64,000 nt of DNA from Pyrenophora tritici-repentis (lineage: Eukaryota > Ascomycota > Dothideomycetes > Pleosporales > Pleosporaceae). The stretch is from the NCBI RefSeq assembly GCF_003171515.1, contig NC_089393.1:1116001-1180000 (forward strand). The letters run 5' to 3'. This document shows, piece by piece, positions 55,866 to 64,000 of the stretch (positions within the stretch are counted from its first letter, which is position 1; every line of letters begins with the position of its first letter). Both the position numbers and the translations under genes were made by a program. The notes under the pieces are model-generated. The model saw nothing but the letters and a program-made list of their open reading frames with translations. It was not told the origin of the DNA and did not search any database.

Positions 55866-56300
55866 GTCTGTTGGCTAGCTGGTTGGTGTCTTTGCTACGG
55901 GGATCCCTGCTGTTGTTTCTATTACTTTTGCTACGTTATCCTTTTCGGAAGCATTGGAGCACGGCGCCGCAGCCCATTCGCTTTTGTCGTGTAATTTAGC
56001 TGTTCATGCGCTTTCTCAGTTCGGATTTCCCCTTAACTCACAAACACCCCGTCTTGGTCGTGTGTCCTTCTGCTTATCCTTGATTCCTTACAGCATAATG
56101 TTAACAGCAATCACGTCTTATACATGCCACATATAGCAGCTACGACAAACTTAATGACAACGGTATCTACGGAAATTCCTTCAATGTCCATTTCTCGACA
56201 CTTTTTCTGAAAGGATTGATCCTCCAACGATTCGCCCAATTGAGGTTTCTTGCCCACGGCTCACATTGCATCCACCTACCGATATTAGTTTGTACACGAT
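55866..56300. other. intergenic region, no gene supported
   Basis: Between two same-strand genes. T/C-rich with short frames only. Confidence 0.5.
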
Positions 56301-59300
56301 ATGAACAAAGCTTTTGAAGGTGCTCAAAGCTTAGCCCAACGTTATCCTTTAGCGATCGCTGCCGGTTCCGATCTTGCCCTTCCTGGGGGGTTTCTTTTGC
56401 TCACGGGGAAGACTACATTATCGCCTGCAGATCCAACTGCTAAATCGTCCACATCGTCACCTACACTCGGCTCTACAGCTACGCCATTGGATTGTACTGC
56501 AAACAACACACTACAATCTGTGTGGCCAATATTCATACCAAGTAAGTAAACTTCCAGCGTCATCTGGATACCATTGTGTTCCCACCATCGTGGTCTTTCA
56601 GGGCCGGAAACCATGTGTTCATGCTCAGAATGCGACATAACCAATTCTTACTTTGGATCGAACACACATCATCTACTTGATTGCTGACTGTATCCAGACG
56701 GCGGCTTGGCTGCAAACGGCCTCTACCGGCTCATCAGCACTGTGCGCGACACCCCTTCCATCGGCCAGATTGCACCAGGAGAAGGTCACCAAACCGAATT
56801 GCGCCACAAAGCATTAGACTTTGCTTTTGATTTGCCCCTTTCTACGGTCATCGTTACAGCCTTACCCGGAACCTTTCTCTGCGTCGTCCGCCAATTACCG
56901 GATTCTTGGGCGAGTAGACATCAGACATATATTGCGAACGCGTTACACTTCATTGCACTCGCTAGTTGCGCGAATCGAAAGCTCGAAGCCCACGACTTGG
57001 TGATTGTTGTGTTTGTCATGGTCGCGTTTGACATGTTTCAGCGAGTGTTAGTCCGTGGGGAGGCCGACGCTACCAAGGCCGACGAATCAGAAGAACAACC
57101 CCAGCAAATGTCGCCTGTTGAAACCGTTGGAGCTCCAACCCGCTCTATTCCAGTCAATTTGGCTGGCACATCGTCTGCTAAGGCGACAAGTGTCAAGGTT
57201 GAAGAGTCCGAGCCCGTCTTACCTTCCCAACTAGTGGCAGCTGACACAATCCCGACTGCATACGACTTCAAGGATAGAGAGATCGTGCGACTGCAACGTT
57301 CGCTCACTGAGACAAAAACATCCCACAAGGCCAAGGAAGTACAGCTCCGGATCACCAAAGAAGAGCTTCATAATGCACGCGAGGCGCTGAACAAGACCTT
57401 CACAGAATACACGGGCCTCCGCGAAGAGCTCAAGATCATTAAGCAGAATTTGGGACGAGACCATCAGGCCATCGTATACCGGAAGGACATCGAGCTCTTT
57501 GCGCTTCGTAAGGGCAACGAGCAAAAGGACAAGTACATTCTGGAACGCGACATTCAGCTGGAAGAGATGGCCCGTCAGCACAAGACAACCATCGAAGTCA
57601 AAGACGCCCAGTTAAAGCTGATGAAGGAGCGGCTAATCTCCGTGGAGCGACAATTAAGCCCACGATTTAGCGAGGAAGACGGAGAGAATGCGCTCGAGGT
57701 CAGACTATTACGAGTCAGGAAAGGCAGAGCGTCACTCGAAGCTGAGGACGAGAAGGATGCACTCATCGCGAGACTACAAGCACAACTGACAGTATCCAAC
57801 ACCACGAATGAGGAAATCGTCAACCAGCAGGCTGAGCTTCAAAGAGCATGGGATATTGCCAAGAAGATTCAGAAAGCCCTAAAGGAAGAACGAGAGAGGC
57901 ATGAACAAACACGGGAAGACCTGGAGAGTGCCGCGGCCAAGCTTTCGGAAGTCGAACCACAGACCCGGAGCCGAGCAGACTCTGCGCCCAGTCGATTGCC
58001 GACCATCGATGAGGACGAGCATGACAAGAATGAGCTCGAGGCCATGTTTGACAGTACTCAGCAAGAGAACCTTCGCCTGTATGCTGAGGTAGCTGCTCTC
58101 GAGAAGCGATTGACAGACGCAAACGCACGCTTGTTCACCGCGATACAAGAAGTTGAAGCGCTACGAGAACAACTCGCACAAGAGCAGACCGTCAACGACG
58201 ACTTTGAGGCTGCACGTCCAAGCGTCGTGCACCGCGTACATTTTCAGCGTATGGAAGGACAACTTGCAGAGGCTCGGGATGCGGTGGCAGCTAAAGAGGA
58301 GGAGATTGAGCTTCTCAGGAACACCATTGCCGAAAAAGACCACTACGTCAAGGACTTGAAGGGAGAAGTTGATGCTGCCGTCAACTTCCATACCCAAGAC
58401 CAAGACGAGATCGATCGCCTCAAGCAAACTATTGCTGATCTGCAGGCAACAAAGTACCAGCTCATGCTTGATCATGAGCGGCTCGTCGCCCAACGCCCTC
58501 GCCAGCACGTCATCTCATTAGACCCCATAGATCGCACTGAACGAGTAGACCGTACAGATCGTACAGAACGTGCAGAGCGTATCGATCGCACAGAGCGTGG
58601 AGAGCGTTCATCAGCTCGGTCCAGCGGCGCAACTCTCATCCAAGAACTCAGCCCCTCAGCACGTGTCTCCCAAGAACCCATGCCAGTCGAATCTATGCCC
58701 GCGATGCCCGCCGTGACTGAGCGCGAAGGCAGCATCCAAAAAACACCAGCCCGCCACCTTCGCAGCAAAAGCACACCGAAAGCGATACCAGCCCGCTGGA
58801 CGCTGATGTCGCAAGACGCACCACCACCAGAGCTGCGCGAGCTGAAGACTACCCAACGCCGCAGCCTCAACCTCAAGGGCATGATGCACAAGTTCGTCGG
58901 CAAGCACGCCGAGCCCGAGAAGCAAAAAGCTTCCGAGGGCCCCACCGCCGCCGAAACACAGCTCGCAAAGGAGAAGGAAGCCAAGCTTATGAAGAGAGAC
59001 AACTCCATGATGAGACGCGCACTCGCACCAAGAGACAGAAACGTCTCCGCGAGGCCAATGACTTCCACTGGCGTTACCTCGCTCACCGGGATGACGAAGC
59101 CGAGAGCAGCATCGCAGCCGCTGGGTTCGACTACAAGTTTGAGCATGGCTTCTGATGCCAAGGCGCAGAGCCCGCGGCCCCCAATTACCAGACGCAGTAC
59201 GCCGATGGTGCCGCGGTACTATGCCTCTGCTGAGGAGGAAGCGGACGCGAAGAAGGACGAGAAGGAGAAGGAGAATGCCGCGGCCAAGGGCAAAGACGCG

Positions 59301-59464
59301 GATAGGCCGTCAACTGGGGTCCCCGCCGCGCCGAAAGAGCCATCGAAGCATAAGAGTCGGTTGAGTTGGAGTGCGACGTAAGTTTTCTCTCTTCCCTCTA
59401 CGTATGACCATGGCGGTTGCTAACAAGCCCTAGAAACAAACTGAAGAGGCGATCACTTTATTAG
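56301..59464 (+). CDS. coiled-coil protein of unknown function, 983 residues
   Basis: Three exons: 56301-56541, 56698-59377 and 59434-59464 (introns 156 and 56 bp; the last GTAAGT..CCCTAG replaces a premature stop and adds a basic KLKRRSLY end). The N-terminal 200 residues hold one or two moderately hydrophobic stretches (near VTALPGTFLCVV and LVIVVFVMVAFDMF), possibly membrane-associated. About residues 210-640 are nearly continuous coiled coil (heptad Leu/Glu/Lys pattern). Next comes a run of DRTER-type repeats, then a basic Ser/Pro-rich disordered tail with TPARHLRSKSTPK-like phosphorylation-prone segments. Golgin-, kinesin-receptor- or septal-scaffold-like roles are all possible; none can be chosen from sequence. 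No lesions. Confidence 0.75.
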
Positions 59465-60113
59465 TTCATTTAATCTCCTGGTAACTCATCGGGGTTACCA
59501 GGTGGAAGCTTCCTCGAATCCAAAGGGATGGGCGTCTGCTTTTTCTTCTTTTCTTTTTCACGCTACTGAGGACCTTTACGAATGTGGCATTGATATCCGA
59601 TACATGCATGATTTGATGTTGTTTTGGCTTTTGGCGTAATGTTTTAGACTTTCTGGAGGGTGGATTGTGGTCATATGTGTGCTTGACAGGACTGCGGTTG
59701 CGGTCGTTTGTTGCATCCTTGTACGTACGCGGTTTACGGTAGATAGACATTCATGTGTTCATGTATGAATTGTATTCTGTTTTTGTTCTGAGAGTTCTGG
59801 GATGCTTGGTGATCGATGATGTGAAGGTGCTGCAGCCGGGTGTTGCGCGATGGGAAGGCGCAGTCAGCATGGCGCTGGTTTGCCAAGGTTTTACCCCGCT
59901 GATTTGGCCCCAAATTGCTGCCTAGAAACTTCTTGAGTGCAGTCTCCGTCTATCTCTTCTTTCTTTTCCTATGCCTCTGCCAATGCTGTAACCTGACTTT
60001 GTGTTGTCGTTATGTAAAGCATGACATATTTTGTAACCTCAGTGGCGTTCTCGGCATCTTGATTACTTCCTCTTCCCATCTGCTTACAACTGCGTCTATT
60101 CTGACCCGAACTG
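59465..60113. other. intergenic region, no gene supported
   Basis: 3' flank of the coiled-coil gene; a minus-strand frame at 59466-59750 is basic and low in complexity and not called. Confidence 0.45.
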
Positions 60114-61597
60114 ATGTCAAACCGAGCATACAGGCTATCCTTTTCTCTAAGAAGGCCCATCGGCTCAACAACTGGACTCTGCCTTCCATCATTCTCCTCT
60201 GAAACTGGGAACAATTTCAAACTCTGGCGTATCTCTTCGATCTTCTGGATACCCAGAGCCATGGAGCGCGATATCGACTGTTTCTGGGGTGACATTCACA
60301 CGAACGCCGAGGCGATGCATGAGAGCATCGAGAATGTCATCGATCTAGCTCTTTAGAAAGCATCCGATGACGAAAACTTCCGTCTCTGGTTCATCACACC
60401 TTTTTCTATTAACGAATGGATCCTCGACGAACAATATAGTGACTACAGGCTCACGACTATCGATGAATATCAAGATGGCATGGACTATGTAACAGTCTCA
60501 TACTGTTAGCAGCATGAGCAGTCCACACAGGGTCTATCGTCAATACCCGAATACACCATCATGGATTCAGTAGATCTCACGAAGAGCCAAAGCCAATCAG
60601 CTGTCCGCAGCTGTTCTTCCATCGCATAATGCAGTTTGCAAGATCTTTAAAATGCCCCTATCTTTGGATAGACTAGGAGTGTATCGATCAGAAAGATCCC
60701 GTCGACATCGAGAAGCATCTGAAGATTATACATTGAGTCTACAAAGAGAGCACGTGTACCGTTGCATCTCTGCCTTACACGATCAATGACAGAAACTTGC
60801 TCAATTCCTTGCTCTTGTATCTAAGCGACGACTTTTACCTGGATGGGATCAACTCCGATAGGGATTACGATCTCACCGGTGATGACAGTCTTTCTCGGTG
60901 CACGACGAAAATCAAGAATGCATTTGCAGACATGGATCAAGCTAAAACACTGCTGTTATTGATCGCAAAAGACAGATGGTTTAGATATACATGGAACTAT
61001 CACTTCCTCGTTCCCATCGATTCACCTTTTGAAGAGATCAAGGATCGAATAACCATATATTCAGTGGGCAGTGATATATGCCTACCCCTGGCTGATATCG
61101 TAGCCAGGTCAGCTTACAATTTCGACCAAGTCATCTATGGGATATACGGAAAATATGCGAAGTTGTTCGATTACTATCCTCCTGACACGATAGACAGCCA
61201 GAGAATCAGGTTCAGTTATAAGGACTCAGATTCACTCTTACCTCTGGATTTCCCTGACCTGGTGTATACGTACGCTACATTTGAAAGGTGCGAGAATCTT
61301 GTGGTAGCGGATCATTTAGCTATGTATAGCCATTTTTTACAATTACCCTACCGCTTATACTCAGACAAGCTGGACAGTATAGAGTATGACTATATCACAT
61401 GCGTCATAGCTCTAATTGTTGCTAATTTCTACCACACATATAATGAGCGTTTGAGGATTGTACAGGTTTTGTGGGGTAATCACCTCAAAAAATCCCGCTC
61501 AAGTAGGTCGAAATGGATGAGGCTGATATTGAACTTATCATATAGTCATTGCTGGAAATTATCCTATGATCGTTCCAGATCATTCTATGCGACATAA
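60114..61597 (+). pseudogene. second HET-domain gene, decayed
   Basis: A plausible ATG lies at 60114. The HET core is still visible: DGMDYVTVSYC followed by TAG at 60507-60509 where SYCW is expected, ARSLKCPYLWID followed by TAG at 60674-60676 where the family has Gln (WIDQ), ECIDQKDPVDIEKHLKIIH followed by TGA at 60734-60736, then VYKESTCTVASL. A further TAG lies at 60354-60356, and a frameshift between about 60,600 and 60,640. From 60,737 on the frame is open to 61597 without a recognisable domain, with Tyr/Asp-rich composition. Two of the stops (TGG to TAG, CAG to TAG) fit C-to-T changes at CpA. It belongs to a different HET subgroup from the pseudogene at 15398-17557, as the core sequences differ. 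Non-functional as it stands. Confidence 0.75.
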
Positions 61598-61876
61598 CGA
61601 TAAGTCCAACTCTTGACGTACTTATTATAGCTACATTATAGTTTTTATTGGAACAAGGTCTCCTCTGGTGGTATGACTACCATAGGGAACCGAGTAGAGG
61701 TATGTTAGGTCACCACGTATTGGATTGAACTACACTAAGAGCTGTTGTTCTGTCTTCTTATTATCATGATGATCTGGGGATTTACATGACAGATCATCAT
61801 TCCGCGTCGGTCCTTCTGCTCGGGCTTACTTCCACGAGCCTCATCCCCGCCGACCTGGACTGAACCTTACATCTTC

Positions 61877-62141
61877 TCAACAGTTTTGAATTTTCTGACA
61901 ACGCTGTTAGCTTACAATATCGCGTTCCGTAGTTGTGTTTTGAATGAACAATAGTACACTGCCTAGATACAGCCTCAAACGAGCAAAATTGCTGCCTATG
62001 ACAAGGCAGTATAATTGGAAAGAATGAGGATTTGCAAGTTCCATGGTCGATATAATCACGGATGTTGGTTGGCTTTGCACTAAGTGCGTAAAGGGAAATA
62101 ACGATAACTAGGAATGCATTCTGTGTGGTTGTTCTGATCAA
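61877..62141 (-). pseudogene. possible remnant of a small secreted Cys-containing protein
   Basis: A minus-strand frame with a signal-peptide-like segment (NAFLVIVISLYALSA), then a chain with Cys at four positions, a GTATCT donor after CSFEA, a GTTGTCAG acceptor and a five-codon last exon (KIQNC, stop at 61877). No in-frame ATG precedes it. Its leader overlaps a repeat whose copy at 45 kb encodes a similar but stop-bearing leader. Low confidence; may be chance within a repeat. Confidence 0.25.
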
Positions 62142-62242
62142 TTGTCTTATCTCTAGGTTGCTATGAAGATATACGCGGGGTTAGTACGAGTCAGACCGAA
62201 GTAGGACCGACGCGGCCCGTGATTAACATCTGTAATCCGACA
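62076..62242 (-). repeat. copy 2 of the 45-kb repeat, shortened
   Basis: Shares GCACTAAGTGCGTAAAGGGA-like and AACGATAACTAGGAATGCAT stretches with copy 1 at 45014-45251 in the same orientation, and ends with ATCTGTAATCCGACA. It lacks roughly the central 70 bases. Only 82 bp separate it from the inverted copy 3. Confidence 0.6.
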
Positions 62243-62324
62243 ACGGATAGCATATTAAACTGCAATATAATGACGAATGAGACATATGACACGTCAAAAG
62301 CCGGCCGTCCTTTAATAATCATAA

Positions 62325-62533
62325 TGTCGGATCACAGATATCAACGATATCTCAGCCACGCGATCGGCCGCACTGATCTCGGTCACGCGAGCAGGCGCAC
62401 TAGCATCAGTCACGCGGACAGGCGCACTGATCGCGGCGTCCGAGCAGCGCTCAGACCAGACCTCCTATATCTAGCTCTTCTATAGTTCCCCTTCGCAAGA
62501 CAATCAATCAGAACCATCACCGAACAGAATGCA
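62325..62533 (+). repeat. copy 3 of the 45-kb repeat, inverted
   Basis: Starts TGTCGGATCACAGATATCAA and ends CCGAACAGAATGCA. Close to copy 1 over its core but in the opposite orientation, and followed by unrelated DNA, so the shared unit probably ends at TGCA. Contains the same internal CGCACTGATC/GGTCACGCG short repeats. Confidence 0.7.
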
Positions 62534-64000
62534 TGTAGGACATCACGATACTCACAAGCAGGGTGCTGGTATTTTCGTCGTACGACCACTTATAGAATTG
62601 TAGACTACAATCTCTTCATCTGCACATGGCATGATGCTGTCAAATAGACCTAGCTGCACCCAGTCGATTTCCATTCTTTCAGATCCATGATAATGTATTC
62701 GGTGGGAAATGAGATTTTGCGCCCCAAGCATCAGCAGCGGCGGCTGGTTCGTGGGCTCAAACACTTACGATTCCACTGGCCCATAATTTTATGTGCGGTT
62801 TACTGAGGCGAGTACCAAAGAAGATCTTTTGATATAAGAGAAATATGTCGATGTCTTCCGGCAGGGAATCCAGCCTGGGCACACCAATGAGCGGATCATC
62901 TGGATCAGAGCTGGCAAGAACATTGTGCCGCGTCGTCGTTGTGTAATATTCAAAGGTAGCGTCCGCCCATACAGTCCAAGTCTTGCACACAAACACGATG
63001 CTGAGTCATTTCAAGAAGTTGATGTTATAATCCAGTGATCAAAATACATGGCTTGGACAATTTGTTCACTCCATAGTCGGGCCGATTGCCACGTACCGGT
63101 ACTTCTTGAGTCGGACCATACCCTGCCGATGCAAGCGAGGGCGCGCCCTGCAGGAGCCGGGGATAGCAGTCGCTAGTTCGGCCCCGCGCAGATTGAAATA
63201 CTTCGTACGGTGTACGCATCGGAGTTGTCACCAAGCCAAAGCGGTGTCCGCTGCATTGCCAAACTAGCGTCGTATTTACATACAGTACACCCTGACCGAG
63301 CCTAGTTAAACTCGGGTCCAAGACAGCCCTTTCCCTTCCCTCCGGCCGGTACTATGAGGATCTAGATACGGCTTTTCCCCAACACCGCAAACACGATAGC
63401 CCTCCCGAATGCCGTAACCCTCATGGTCGTACGTGGCTCTTTGAAATGTACAGCGATTATCCCGGATAGCTTTATTTGTTAGTAAACGATGCATGTAGCC
63501 GGATGTAACGATGGAATCTTAGCATGTGGAATAGAGACACATCAATGCAACATACCGATATGATTGGCGTTGTTTCAACGGAAGCGCATTTGGAGATCGT
63601 GACTCTCAACAATTAGCTTGGTAAATCGATGCTTGAGCCCATCACTTTCATTGCTAGTAAGGCCATTGATATATTGATGTCCGACGGCATAGACGCTTTA
63701 CCAACCCGTGGCCGGGTTCTTACGAACTACCGGATGCTTCGGTCGGAGATTCGCGCCCACGTTCGCTGAGGCCCCTCGTGGGACTTAGAACCGATGACCT
63801 GAAGCGTCTCTCTTATGCAGCTCCGCAAAGGAAGCGGCTAGAGTTTCTAGAAACATCTGTAGTGGGCGCGAAATGCGGTCTTATAGCTATATCCAGAAGC
63901 CCATAGCGTATCTTTTGCGGAAATGCCAGCCACAGTTGTTGTTGATGTAAGCGAGGAGTCGTCTGCCTCCTTCTGATTCAGGCACTTGAGTTATTCGGAG
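62534..64000. other. no gene supported
   Basis: A minus-strand frame at 62757-62996 with a GTAAGT at its end and a continuing frame at 62552-62764 could be a gene fragment, but neither has a start codon context or a domain that I recognise. Nothing else is readable to the window end. Confidence 0.4.

Noticed and set aside
61877..62141. Assigning the 62-kb Cys-containing frame to the C-x2-C-x6-C family
   Set aside because: Its cysteine spacing differs and it lacks a start codon; only the position of the intron is reminiscent.
1..64000. tRNA, rRNA or CRISPR-like arrays
   Set aside because: No cloverleaf with matching arms or regularly spaced identical repeats was found by eye on either strand; a covariance-model search would be needed to exclude a diverged tRNA.

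Overview
This window reads as nuclear DNA of a filamentous ascomycete. The genes have short introns of about 46-160 bp with GTRNGT donors and CTRAY-type branch sites. The content is typical of such fungi: a septation-network kinase, HET-domain genes, Cys-rich small secreted proteins, and a transposon copy carrying a repeat-induced point mutation (RIP)-like signature. The overall style suggests Dothideomycetes/Pleosporales, possibly a plant-associated species; that placement is inference.

Layout. 1-8.4 kb is housekeeping: the tail of a possible secreted protein, a SepH/Cdc7-type kinase (-) and a short-chain dehydrogenase (-). 9.3-14.4 kb is a BCS1-like AAA ATPase gene broken by a solo LTR, a 3.1-kb hAT transposon and an in-frame stop. 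15.4-17.6 kb is a decayed HET gene. 17.7-22.6 kb holds a small unknown gene, a secreted 8-Cys protein, two hAT-type MITEs and the 3' part of a secreted Cys-rich protein gene. That gene was split inside its signal peptide by a Copia element with identical LTRs (22.6-31.7 kb), and the Copia element itself contains an intact hAT (23.2-26.9 kb). 33.7-35.0 kb is an ATG37/ACBD5-like acyl-CoA-binding membrane protein. 35.8-37.9 kb is an intact pogo/Fot1-like transposon with perfect 51-bp inverted repeats. 38.3-46.0 kb contains four co-oriented small secreted protein genes or remnants sharing a C-x2-C-x6-C signature and a phase-0 intron at the same place, interrupted by a solo LTR and another intact hAT (40.9-44.0 kb). 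46.7-51.4 kb is an intronless 1564-residue orphan with membrane segments and a long disordered acidic part. 52-59.5 kb is conserved or housekeeping again: a methyltransferase-like gene, the vacuolar M28 protease PFF1 and a coiled-coil protein. 60-64 kb is a second HET pseudogene and repeats.

Overall the window alternates between stable gene blocks and transposon-rich islands in which secreted-protein, HET and AAA genes are being broken. The three hAT families and the MITEs share a terminal plan (CAGA-n5-CAACAA-n-CAA, loosest in the oldest copy), while each full-length family carries its own subterminal repeat. Only one hAT family shows heavy TAG/TAA stop accumulation. The most noteworthy unexplained items are the C-x2-C-x6-C secreted-protein cluster, the hAT terminal/subterminal code, and the nested insertions whose target-site duplications can be read exactly.
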